DNA of 54,452 nt from Actinomadura kijaniata NBRC 14229 (lineage in GTDB: Bacteria > Actinomycetota > Actinomycetes > Streptosporangiales > Streptosporangiaceae), in the NCBI RefSeq assembly GCF_001552175.1, contig NZ_BCQR01000070.1, forward strand, positions 1-54,452, read 5' to 3'. The notes under the pieces are model-generated. The model was not told the DNA's origin. It did not search any database and saw nothing but the letters and a program-made list of their open reading frames with translations. A program made the position numbers and the translations under genes. Positions 14,994 to 23,029 of the stretch are shown here, in pieces (position 1 is the first letter of the stretch; each line of letters begins with the position of its first letter).

Positions 14994-16166
14994 CTACCGG
15001 GAAGCGGCGTACTGGGAGACGGCTCGCTCATACGACCGCAGATGCGCCCGCGCCGACTCCTCCCAGCTGAACTCCCGCGACCGCGTGACCGCCGCGGTGG
15101 CCAGTTCCCGGCGGCGGTCGGGGTCCACCACCAGGGACTCCAGCGCCGCCGCGATGCCCGCCGGATCGGGTTCGGTGTAGGCGACCGCGTCGCCCCCGAC
15201 CTCCGGCAGCGGGCCGCGCCGCGTCGTCAGCACCGGCGCACCGCACGCCATCGCCTCCAGCACCGGCAGCCCGAACCCCTCGCACCGGCTGGGCAGCGCC
15301 ACCACCAGCGCCCCGCCGAAGAACCCCGGCAGCGCCGCCCACGGCAGGTAGCCGGGCCGCACCACCCGCAGCCCCAGCGGAACGGTCGCCAGCGCCGCGT
15401 CCACCTCGTCGTCCCAGCCGCCGCCGCCCGCCAGCACCAGCGCGGGCGGCTCGGGCAGGTGCTCGCAGGCCCGCGCCCAGCCGCGGATCAGGTTGGGGAC
15501 GTTCTTGCGCGGCTCCAGCGCCCCCAGGTACGCCACGTAGGGGTAGCCGTGCAGGCCGAGCCGGTCCGACACCGACTTGACCTCGTCCTCGGAGGGCCGG
15601 TGGAAGACCTCGTGGTCCACGCCGTGGTAGGCCACGTCGATGTGCGAGGGGTCGGCCCCCAGCACCCGCACCAGCTCGTCGCGCGTCGCCCGGGACGGCG
15701 CGATCAGCCGCGTCGCGCGGCGCGCGGCCGTGCGGGTGGCGGACTTGACGTAGGTGGTGCGCAGCGGGTCGTGACGCTCGGGCTCGGTGAACAGCGTCAC
15801 GTCGTGGATCGTCACGACCGTGGGGCGGCCGGGCCGGGTCGGGATCGTGTAGGTCGGCAGGTGGATGACGTCGGCCGCGACGCGCTCGGCGACCTGCGGC
15901 AGCCCGGTCTGCTCCCAGGCGAGCCGGGACGCCCGGTGCGCGAGCGCCGCCGGGCCCGGCACCACCCGCGCGCCCGGGGCGAGCTTGGCGAAGTGCTGCT
16001 CGTCGGCGCGCTGGCAGGCCACGGCCAGGTCCGCGCCGAGCGCGTGCAGCGCGCCCAGCAGACCCTCCACGTACCGCCCCAGCCCGCCCCGGTCGGCCGG
16101 GACGGCGGTGGCGTCGATCAGAACCCGAGGTGTCCGGCGGCGGTCGGTGCCGACCGATCCCGTCAC
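14994..16166 (-). CDS. GT4-family glycosyltransferase
   Basis: This 390-residue GT-B enzyme has an N-terminal acceptor half (VLIDATAVPADRGGLGRYV, VIHLPTYTIPTRPG, IHDVTLFTEPERHDPLR) and a C-terminal donor half with GALEPRKNVPNLIRGWARA and the EX7E motif in CEGFGLPVLEAMACG. The family usually transfers mannose or a related sugar from a nucleotide donor. GTG at 16166 is preferred over the in-frame GTG three codons earlier because GAAGGGG then lies 8 bases upstream. Its gene runs directly into the guanylyltransferase gene, consistent with use of GDP-mannose, but the donor is not shown by sequence. It takes the place held by wbbL1 in mycobacteria without being a GT2 enzyme. Confidence 0.87.
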   Translation of the reverse strand: MTGSVGTDRRRTPRVLIDATAVPADRGGLGRYVEGLLGALHALGADLAVACQRADEQHFAKLAPGARVVPGPAALAHRASRLAWEQTGLPQVAERVAADVIHLPTYTIPTRPGRPTVVTIHDVTLFTEPERHDPLRTTYVKSATRTAARRATRLIAPSRATRDELVRVLGADPSHIDVAYHGVDHEVFHRPSEDEVKSVSDRLGLHGYPYVAYLGALEPRKNVPNLIRGWARACEHLPEPPALVLAGGGGWDDEVDAALATVPLGLRVVRPGYLPWAALPGFFGGALVVALPSRCEGFGLPVLEAMACGAPVLTTRRGPLPEVGGDAVAYTEPDPAGIAAALESLVVDPDRRRELATAAVTRSREFSWEESARAHLRSYERAVSQYAASR

Positions 16167-16238
16167 GGGGCTCACCCCTTCCGGTGGAAGCGAGTGGCGT
16201 AGATCACTCTTTGCCTTCAGCCTACGCCCCCGCCGGGG

Positions 16239-16949
16239 CTAGGCGGACCTTTTGCGGGCGTGGAGCAGCACGATGCTGCCCCTGTCGTTAGGTGCCCCGC
16301 GGTCGGCGAGCGCCACCAGCGGGGTGAGGGGCGCGGCGGCGTTGAAGCCCACCCTGCCCCCGTAGGCCGACAGCGACAGGTACAGCCGCTCGGCCGCCGC
16401 CGTCCGGAACTGGTAGCTGTACCGGACCAGGTCCATGCCGCGCTCGTCGAGCAGCTTGCCCAGCGTCTCGTGGGTGTAGGTGTGCTGCACGTGGTACTTG
16501 GCCTTGTGCGCGTCGCGCAGCTTCGGCCAGGCGTCGGCGCGGCTCAGCACGTCGGCCGACATGAACAGCTCGCCGCCGGGCGCGAGCACCCGGGCCATCT
16601 CGTCCAGCGACCTGCCGCCGTCGTCGAAGTGCTCGATCGCGCAGACCGACAGGATCGCGTCGAACGACCCGTCCCGGAACGGCAGCTTCAGCGCGTCGCA
16701 CTCGATCAGCGCCGGGGGGTGCGCCAGGGTCCGCCCGTAGACCATCTTCTTGCGGGCCAGGTCGATCGAGACCGCCCACGCGCCGCGCCTGACGGTCTGA
16801 CCCGCCCAGTAGCCGTCGCCGCCCGCGACGTCCAGGACGCGTTTGCCGCGCAGGTCCCGGCCCATCCAGTCGAGCAGCGTCCCGGCCTCTCGGTACCGGC
16901 AGACATGCACCTGGTGCCCCATGAAGGCGACCACATCGGAGAGTTTCAT
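16239..16949 (-). CDS. Class I SAM-dependent methyltransferase
   Basis: The 236-residue protein has methyltransferase motif I VLDVAGGDGYWAG near residue 38, an acidic end of strand 2 in VSIDLARKKM, motif II around LPFRDGSFDAILSVCAIEHF and the post-motif MARVLAPGGELFMS. It resembles type-11 methyltransferases encoded among polysaccharide genes. The acceptor may be a sugar, lipid or quinone and is not predictable. ATG at 16949 is chosen because the conserved fold begins just after it; a GTG at 17003 would overlap the divergent promoter region. It is the first gene of the reverse operon continuing into the GT4 and guanylyltransferase genes. Confidence 0.83.
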   Translation of the reverse strand: MKLSDVVAFMGHQVHVCRYREAGTLLDWMGRDLRGKRVLDVAGGDGYWAGQTVRRGAWAVSIDLARKKMVYGRTLAHPPALIECDALKLPFRDGSFDAILSVCAIEHFDDGGRSLDEMARVLAPGGELFMSADVLSRADAWPKLRDAHKAKYHVQHTYTHETLGKLLDERGMDLVRYSYQFRTAAAERLYLSLSAYGGRVGFNAAAPLTPLVALADRGAPNDRGSIVLLHARKRSA

Positions 16950-17004
16950 CGGCGCCACTTTACGGCGGGAACGGCGCCGTGCGTGCGAGGTGGGCGCGTT
17001 CACC

Positions 17005-17019
17005 TACCCTGGTGCGGTG
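17005..17019 (+). promoter_or_regulatory. Probable leaderless promoter -10 element for the flippase-like gene
   Basis: TACCCT (17005-17010) is followed by 6 bases and the GTG start at 17017. No Shine-Dalgarno sequence is visible. Confidence 0.45.
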
Positions 17020-17964
17020 AACGTCAAGGCCCTCGCGGTGCGGACCGTCCGTGTGCTGTTGGTGCTGCTCGCGCTGGGTTTCTGCGCGTGGAGCCTGGTC
17101 TCGCAGTGGGACGCGACCGTGCGGGCGTTCGAGCAGATGTCGGCGGGGACGCTGCTGGGGGCGTTCGCGTTCGGCGCGGCCGGGCTGTTCGCGTGGATGC
17201 TGGGGTGGCGGACGTTCCTGGTGGGCCTGGGCTCGCCGATGCCGCTGCGGCCCGCGTTCCGGATCACCGCGATCTCGGCGCTGGGCAAGTACGTGCCGGG
17301 CAAGGTGTGGGCGCTGGTCACGCAGATCGAGATGGCGCGCGAGCACCAGGTGCCCCGGGCGCGCAGCTTCTCGGCGACGATGCTGGCGATCGCCACGTCC
17401 ACCGCGTGCGGGCTGGCGGTCGCGGCGGTGACGCTGCCGCTGTCCTCCGCCGCCGCGCGGGAGCGCTACTGGTGGCTGTTCCCGCTGGCCCCGGTGCTGC
17501 TGGCCTGCCTCCATCCGAGGATCGTGACGTGGGGGCTGGACACCGCGCTGCGGATCGTGCGGCGGCCCCCGCTGGAGCATCCCGTCGGGCTCGGCGCGAC
17601 GCTGGTCGCGGTGGTGTGGACGCTGGCCGGCTGGCTGCTGTTCGGCGTCCACCTGTGGCTGCTGTGCATGGCCGTCGGCGGGGACGGGCCGAGCCTGCCG
17701 TTCGTGGCGACGGGCGCGTACGCGCTGGCGTTCGTCGCGGGGTTCCTGGTGTTCATCGCGCCCGGCGGGATCGGGGCGCGCGAGGGCGCGATGGTCGTGG
17801 TGCTGAGCCCGGTGCTGCCCGCCGGGGCCCCGATCGTGGTGGCGCTGGCGTCCCGGGTGCTGCTGACGGTCGCCGACCTGCTGGGCGCGGGGGTGGCGGT
17901 CCTGCTGGGCGGGCGGCCGAGGCCGCCCGCCCCGGCTCAGGACGAGGTCAGCTCGGCCACGTAG
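17017..17964 (+). CDS. Flippase-like integral membrane protein (UPF0104 / LPG-synthase TM domain)
   Basis: The 315-residue product has about eight hydrophobic segments and the family blocks GKYVPGKVWALVTQIEMAREH (residues 87-107) and FIAPGGIGAREGAMVVVLSP near residue 247. These occur in the membrane domain of lysylphosphatidylglycerol synthases and in AglD-like proteins found with glycosyltransferases. It has no soluble aminoacyl-transferase domain. A role in moving or handling lipid-linked sugars is inferred from neighbours (GT4, GT2, GT-C-like) rather than shown. Its 3' end overlaps the convergent GT4 gene by 28 bases. Confidence 0.8.
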   Translation: MNVKALAVRTVRVLLVLLALGFCAWSLVSQWDATVRAFEQMSAGTLLGAFAFGAAGLFAWMLGWRTFLVGLGSPMPLRPAFRITAISALGKYVPGKVWALVTQIEMAREHQVPRARSFSATMLAIATSTACGLAVAAVTLPLSSAAARERYWWLFPLAPVLLACLHPRIVTWGLDTALRIVRRPPLEHPVGLGATLVAVVWTLAGWLLFGVHLWLLCMAVGGDGPSLPFVATGAYALAFVAGFLVFIAPGGIGAREGAMVVVLSPVLPAGAPIVVALASRVLLTVADLLGAGVAVLLGGRPRPPAPAQDEVSSAT

Positions 17965-19016
17965 GCGTCCCAGAGGGGGCCGTGGTCCACCGGGCGCACG
18001 TGGGAGCGCAGCCGCTCCGGCTCGCCCGGCGCGTAGAAGCGGCGGATCGCGTCGGCCAGCGAGCTCACGTCCTCGGGGCCGACCAGCAGGCCGTCCACGC
18101 CGTCGCGGACCTGGTCGGGGAAGCCGCCGACGGTCGTCGCGATCACCGGGAGGCCGTGCTCGTGGGCGATCCAGACGTTCTGGGAGGCCGTCGCGGTCCG
18201 GTACGGCAGCACCAGGGCGTCGGCGCTGGCGAACAGGGCGGGCATCTCCGAGGCGGGGACGTAGCCCGGCCGCAGGTCCACCCGGGCGTTCAGGCCCAGC
18301 TTGCCGATCAGCGCCCTGGTCTCGTCCAGCCCGCCCCAGAACTCGCCCGCGACGGTCAGCGACACGTCCTCGGGCCCCTTGGCGAGCGCCCGCAGCAGGA
18401 TGTCCAGCCCCTTGTAGGGGCGGACGATGCCGAAGAAGAGCAGGCGCCGGTGGACGGTGTCGTCGGCGGCGACGCTGACGTTGCCCGCTTTGGGGAGGTG
18501 GGCGGGCATCTCGGCGGTGCGGATCGGCCCGGCGGTCAGGTCGCGGGCCAGGTCCGCCTGCTGGGCGGAGTGGACCAGGACGCCGTCCACGCGGCCCAGC
18601 AGCTTCCTCATCAGGGGGACGTCGTAGGGCTTGCGTTCGTGCGGCAGGACGTTGTGGCACAGCGCGACCGTCCGGGCCTTCCCGCCGATGCCGGAGAGGA
18701 TGCCCAGGTAGGACGGCACCTGCACGGGGCTGAGGACCGACAGCACCACCAGGTCGGCCGACCGCAGGGCGCGGCCGACGCGGAACCAGCCGTCGGGGCG
18801 CCGCCAGTCCAGGTCGCGGCCGGTGTTGGGGAACGGCTCCCCCTCCGGCTCCTCGATCGTCTGCCGGCCCGGGTACAGGAACCCCGGGTACTGGGCGCGC
18901 CAGGTCTCGATCCGCACGGTGTGCCCGGCGGCGGCCAGCCGGTGCGCCAGCTCGGTGGTGTGCTGCGCCCCGCCGCCCTTGTAGGGGAACGCGGGACCGA
19001 CGATCGCGATGCGCAC
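17937..19016 (-). CDS. GT4-like glycosyltransferase
   Basis: This 359-residue GT-B protein begins MRIAIVGPAFPYKGGGAQHT (GTG start), the glycine-rich acceptor loop of GT4 enzymes. Later blocks are FFGIVRPYKGLDILLRALAK and PYRTATASQNVWIAHEHGLP, where the second half of the usual EX7E is replaced by a less canonical sequence. Its GTG start shares one base with the TAG stop of the upstream GT2 gene (TAGTG), which indicates translational coupling. The pair probably acts on the same lipid-linked acceptor: one making a polyprenyl-phosphate sugar, the other extending a nucleotide-sugar-dependent chain. The 3' end overlaps the flippase-like gene. Confidence 0.84.
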   Translation of the reverse strand: MRIAIVGPAFPYKGGGAQHTTELAHRLAAAGHTVRIETWRAQYPGFLYPGRQTIEEPEGEPFPNTGRDLDWRRPDGWFRVGRALRSADLVVLSVLSPVQVPSYLGILSGIGGKARTVALCHNVLPHERKPYDVPLMRKLLGRVDGVLVHSAQQADLARDLTAGPIRTAEMPAHLPKAGNVSVAADDTVHRRLLFFGIVRPYKGLDILLRALAKGPEDVSLTVAGEFWGGLDETRALIGKLGLNARVDLRPGYVPASEMPALFASADALVLPYRTATASQNVWIAHEHGLPVIATTVGGFPDQVRDGVDGLLVGPEDVSSLADAIRRFYAPGEPERLRSHVRPVDHGPLWDAYVAELTSS

Positions 19017-19924
19017 TAGACGTCTCCCCGGGATCTCACGATCAGGTCCGCCAGCAGGGCCATCGATCCGATGATCAACCCCGTCACGAAGATCATGATG
19101 GTGTTGTTGGCGAAGTAGCCGAAGTGGACGACCATGTCGAACACGCCCTTGAGCAGGCCGATCACGATCAGCCACAGCGCGGGCGGCATCAGGACCTTGA
19201 GCGGGTTGAAGTACATCACCATCCGCAGGACCTGGAGGATGTAGCGGTAGGCGTCCTTGAAGAAGTGGAACTTCGACTTGCCGGCCCGCTTGTAGTAGTC
19301 GATCGGCAGGTAGTGGACCGGGTGCTGGTTCGACAGGAACGCGATGGTGATCGTGGTGACGCAGGAGAACCCGGGCGGCAGCAGCCGCAGGTAGGGCAGC
19401 GACACCTGGCGGCGGAACGCCCGCAGCCCCGAGTTCAGGTCGGGGATCCGCGTGTTGGTGAGCCGCTCGGCGACCTTGCGGATGAACCACTTGGCGGGCA
19501 CCCGCAGGAGCTTGTGCGTGCCCTCCTCGGTCTTGCGGGCCCCCACGACCTGGTCGACCGCCGGGTCGGTGTCGAGGATCTCCACGAGCTCGGGGATGCG
19601 CTCGTTGGGGTAGGTCATGTCGGCGTCGGTCCACACGACGATCTCGCCGCGGGCCTGCTGGGTGCCGATCCGGCGGACGGTGCCCGAGCCGCTGTTGTGC
19701 TGGAAGGCGATCACCCTCAGGTGCGGGAAGCGCGGTTCGGCCTCCCGCAGCCGTGCCAGGGTCTCGTCGGTGGAGCGGTCGTCGATGGCCAGCAGCTCGT
19801 AGGTCTTGCCGCTGGCGTCCATCGCCTTGGTGATGCGCTCCACCTCGTCGATCACGTGATCCTGCTCGTTGTAGCAGGGCAGCACGATCGTCACGTGCAC
19901 GGATTCGCTGGGCTCGGTACTCAC
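19016..19924 (-). CDS. GT2 glycosyltransferase with C-terminal membrane helices (polyprenyl-phosphate type)
   Basis: The 302-residue protein has an N-terminal GT-A domain (VTIVLPCYNEQDHVIDEVER, then IDDRSTDETLARLREAEP, then VVWTDADMTYPNERIPELVE with the DxD-like metal site) and two hydrophobic C-terminal helices (PALWLIVIGLLKGVFDMVVH and MIFVTGLIIGSMALLADLIV). This is the plan of dolichol- or polyprenyl-phosphate sugar synthases such as DPM1 and GtrB. A product like polyprenyl-phosphate-mannose would be the donor for GT-C enzymes, and two GT-C-like genes lie nearby. It is translationally coupled to the GT4 gene downstream. Confidence 0.87.
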   Translation of the reverse strand: MSTEPSESVHVTIVLPCYNEQDHVIDEVERITKAMDASGKTYELLAIDDRSTDETLARLREAEPRFPHLRVIAFQHNSGSGTVRRIGTQQARGEIVVWTDADMTYPNERIPELVEILDTDPAVDQVVGARKTEEGTHKLLRVPAKWFIRKVAERLTNTRIPDLNSGLRAFRRQVSLPYLRLLPPGFSCVTTITIAFLSNQHPVHYLPIDYYKRAGKSKFHFFKDAYRYILQVLRMVMYFNPLKVLMPPALWLIVIGLLKGVFDMVVHFGYFANNTIMIFVTGLIIGSMALLADLIVRSRGDV

Positions 19925-19979
19925 GCACGGCGAGAATACTCGCCCCGGCGGCCCGGCGCGGACGGTCCGGTCCGCGGGG

Positions 19980-21998
19980 TCACCGGCGCGGCGGGGAGGT
20001 GAGCCACACGTCGATCTCCAGCGGCAGCGTGCCGCCCGGGGGGACCAGCAGCGTGCGCTCGTCCTGCCGGGTGCGCAGCGCGAGGCCGGGGGCGACCGGC
20101 CCGTGGGGCACCAGGAGCGCCGGGTCGGCGGCCAGCAGCACCGGCCGCCGCCCGGCGCGGTAGACCCGGTCGGCGACGCGGCGCACGTCGTCGGGGGTGG
20201 CGGCGGCGGTGACGGCCGCGGCGGGCAGCCCGCACATCGACCGCACCACCGGCAGGAACCGGTCGGCGGTCGGCCGGTCCAGCGCCACGACCGAGCGGCC
20301 CGGCCCCAGCCGGGCGCACAGTCCGCGCACGGCGGCGATCTCGCCCTGGTCGGTGCGCGCGTTCCACAGCCACGCCGACGCCAGCGCGACCGGCGCGGCC
20401 AGCGTCGTCACCGCGACCCACGCCGCCGCCGCGACGACCACCGTCCCGTATCCGGCGCACCGGAACCGCCGCACCGTCCACGCCGCGCCCCACACCGCCA
20501 GCAGCACCAGGCCGGGGATCACGATGTCGGCCAGCCGCCGCGACGCCCACGGATGGTCGGGCGCGACGGCGGGCCGCCACAGCGCCGTCGCCGTCGCCCA
20601 TCCCACCACCGCGAGGGGGACGCCCCAGCCGGGCGCGCGGCCGAGCAGCAGCCGCCGCAGCAGCAGGCCCGCCGCGACGGCCGCCAGCAGCAGCACCGGC
20701 ACCCCGACGTACCAGATGACCCAGTACAGCGAGATCTCCGCGTACTGGCGGGCGGGGTCGGCGGGCAGGCCGTTGAGGCGCTGCACCTCCGCGACGAACC
20801 GCTCGGCCGGGCCGTCGACGGACGCCGACCGCACCGTCTGCGCCAGCGGCCGGGCCGCCAGCGCCGCAACCGCCGCCAGGGGGAGGGCCGTCGCGGCGTT
20901 CGGCGGCCACCCGCGCGTCAGCGGGGTCGTCAGGTTCTTCAGCCGCGGCCCGGTGTGCCGGCCGCGCAGCAGGAACGCCAGCCCTCCGGCCGTGGCCAGC
21001 GCCAGCGCCGTGCCCAGCAGCAGCGGGACCGGCGAGTCGTGCGGGTACCGCGGGTGGGGCCGGGTCAGCAGCAGCCCCGCGGCCAGCCCGGCGCCCGCGC
21101 CCGCGGTCAGGCCCGCCGCCAGCATCGGCCCGGCGCGCCGCCGCCGCGCGGTCAGCAGCACGGCGGCCACCGCGACCGGCAGCACGTCCCGCAGCCCGTC
21201 GATCCGCACCAGCACGACCAGCCCGAACGCCAGCCCGGCCAGCAGCGCCTTGCCCCGGTACCGGCCGTCCCTGGCGTGCGGCCGGGCGTCGTGCAGCAGG
21301 CACAGCCCGCCGAGCAGCAGCACCAGCGCGGGGAGTTCGCTGAACGCGGCCCGCGACACCCAGATCATCGGCGCGGTCAGCGCCAGCAGCAGCGCCCCCA
21401 CCGGAGCCCACCGGGGCCCGACCAGCCGCGCCGTCAGCCCGCCGAACGTCAGCACCGCGCCCGCCCCCAGCAGCGGGGCCGTCAGCAGCGACGCCTGCAC
21501 GCCGCCGATCCAGCCGCCCAGCGCCAGCAGCAGCGGCAGCCCGGCCGCGAACGTCGGGACCACCGCCTCGCCCACCTGGGCGAACCCCGGGCCGCCGAAC
21601 TCCAGCGCCGGGTCGCCGCCGCCGAACGCCCAGCGCGCCTGCGGGATCGGCAGCGAGCCGTGGTCGCCGAGCCAGATCGCGATCTGCGCGTAGGCCCCCG
21701 GGTCGCGGCGCACGATGACCTGCTCGGAGCGCATGGCGATCTGCGCCGCCAGGAACCCGGCCGTCACCAGCGCGACCCCGGCCGGCGACCACCACGGCGC
21801 GCGCGGCCCCCCGTCCGGCGCGGGCGCGTACCGCCACCCCCGCCACAGCGCCAGCGCGGCGGCCGGCAGGAACAGCGCGAACGCCGGACCCGGCCCGAAC
21901 GCCCCCGCCAGCAGCAACGCCGACGACACCGCCAGCCACGCCGTGCACAGCAGGACCGGGGCGACGGTCATGCGGGCGAGGAGCCTGCCCCAGGTCAT
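19980..21998 (-). CDS. Large polytopic membrane protein, GT-C-like
   Basis: The product of about 672 residues has a dozen or more hydrophobic segments and a soluble C-terminal part (from ALDRPTADRFLPVVRSMCGL). The first extracytoplasmic loop contains VRRDPGAYAQIAIWLGDHGS with acidic residues placed as in GT39/GT-C enzymes that use polyprenyl-phosphate sugars. That makes it a candidate acceptor of the product of the adjacent GT2 enzyme. No closer family is recognised. The start is unsettled: ATG at 21998 begins just before the first helix, while earlier in-frame starts up to 22118 would overlap the divergent gene at 22117. Confidence 0.72.
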   Translation of the reverse strand: MTWGRLLARMTVAPVLLCTAWLAVSSALLLAGAFGPGPAFALFLPAAALALWRGWRYAPAPDGGPRAPWWSPAGVALVTAGFLAAQIAMRSEQVIVRRDPGAYAQIAIWLGDHGSLPIPQARWAFGGGDPALEFGGPGFAQVGEAVVPTFAAGLPLLLALGGWIGGVQASLLTAPLLGAGAVLTFGGLTARLVGPRWAPVGALLLALTAPMIWVSRAAFSELPALVLLLGGLCLLHDARPHARDGRYRGKALLAGLAFGLVVLVRIDGLRDVLPVAVAAVLLTARRRRAGPMLAAGLTAGAGAGLAAGLLLTRPHPRYPHDSPVPLLLGTALALATAGGLAFLLRGRHTGPRLKNLTTPLTRGWPPNAATALPLAAVAALAARPLAQTVRSASVDGPAERFVAEVQRLNGLPADPARQYAEISLYWVIWYVGVPVLLLAAVAAGLLLRRLLLGRAPGWGVPLAVVGWATATALWRPAVAPDHPWASRRLADIVIPGLVLLAVWGAAWTVRRFRCAGYGTVVVAAAAWVAVTTLAAPVALASAWLWNARTDQGEIAAVRGLCARLGPGRSVVALDRPTADRFLPVVRSMCGLPAAAVTAAATPDDVRRVADRVYRAGRRPVLLAADPALLVPHGPVAPGLALRTRQDERTLLVPPGGTLPLEIDVWLTSPPRR

Positions 21999-22102
21999 GC
22001 CCGCGGGCGCCCCGGGCCGTCGGAATGTGGATCCATCGTCGCGGAGCGTAGCGGCTCGCCCACCGCGCCCACCGGGAGGCGGGCCGGAGCGGGGACAAGC
22101 CA

Positions 22103-22119
22103 TACCCTTCTGCTCCATG
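22103..22119 (+). promoter_or_regulatory. Probable leaderless promoter -10 element for the TIGR03089 gene
   Basis: TACCCT (22103-22108) lies 8 bases before the ATG at 22117, which lacks a Shine-Dalgarno sequence. Confidence 0.45.
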
Positions 22120-22971
22120 AGCGATGTGAGCGACGTCCGGTCACCGGCCGACCTGCTGCGCCGGAGGGTCGCCGCCGACCCGTCCCGGCCGTTCGTGACG
22201 TTCTACGACGACCGGACCGGCGAGCGGGTGGAGCTGTCGGCGCGCACGTTCGACAACTGGGTCGCCAAGACCGCGAACCTGCTGGTGGACGGGCTGGGCG
22301 CGCAGCCGGGCACCCGCGTGGTGCTGGCGCTGCCGCCGCACTGGCAGACGGCGGTGTGGCTGCTGGCCTGCTGGTCGGCGGGGCTGGTCGCCCGGCCGCT
22401 CGACCCGGCGGAGGTGCGCGGCCGGGGCGGCGACCTGGCCGGTCTGGTCGGGGCCGGCCCGGCCGGGGAGCCCTACCTGCTGGCGGCGGCCGAGGAGGTG
22501 CTGCCGGACGTGCTGGACGACCCGGACGCCGAGGAGGTCGTCGGGCTGTCGCTGCACGCGCTCGGCGGGCCGCTGGCCGACGCCCCGGCCGGGATCACCG
22601 ACTACGCCGTGGAGGTGCGGTCGTACGGCGACCGGTTCACCCCGCCCCCGGGAGTCACGCCTGACACACCAGCCCTATCTGTGACAAAGGCCACATTCAC
22701 CGGGGCGCAGCTGGTCGACGAAGCCCGCGCACACGCGGCGAAATGGGGGCTGGACGCCCAGGACAGGGTGTTGGTTGACATGCCGTACACCACACCCCTC
22801 GGGGTTCAGGCCGGTCTTCTTGCACCACTAACCTCAGGGGCTTCCGTCATAATCCAACGAAACTTCGACAAAGCATCCCTAGATCGCCGCGTGACCCTGG
22901 AGCATGTGACCGCGGTGGCCGGACTGTCCGGATGGAATGACGCATCCGGGTCCGTACACCGGCTCGCCTGA
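22117..22971 (+). CDS. TIGR03089-family protein (AMP-binding-like)
   Basis: The 284-residue protein resembles the N-terminal part of acyl-CoA synthetases: PADLLRRRVAADPSRPFVTF, then VELSARTFDNWVAKTANLLV, and GTRVVLALPPHWQTAVWLLA. The protein ends before the adenylation core (no A8 or lysine-containing C-terminal domain), as is usual for TIGR03089 proteins, so it is unlikely to activate acyl groups itself. The family is restricted to actinobacteria and lies next to an LCP protein here and in mycobacteria (Rv3268 beside Rv3267, from memory). Its function is unknown. GC content falls somewhat over the last 300 bases. The downstream LCP gene begins within or just after its 3' end. Confidence 0.82.
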   Translation: MSDVSDVRSPADLLRRRVAADPSRPFVTFYDDRTGERVELSARTFDNWVAKTANLLVDGLGAQPGTRVVLALPPHWQTAVWLLACWSAGLVARPLDPAEVRGRGGDLAGLVGAGPAGEPYLLAAAEEVLPDVLDDPDAEEVVGLSLHALGGPLADAPAGITDYAVEVRSYGDRFTPPPGVTPDTPALSVTKATFTGAQLVDEARAHAAKWGLDAQDRVLVDMPYTTPLGVQAGLLAPLTSGASVIIQRNFDKASLDRRVTLEHVTAVAGLSGWNDASGSVHRLA

Positions 22972-23029
22972 CCTACTCTCTGTTTCCCGACCCCCCAGGA
23001 AGCGGGCCAAGCCCCCACCCACGGAGCCG

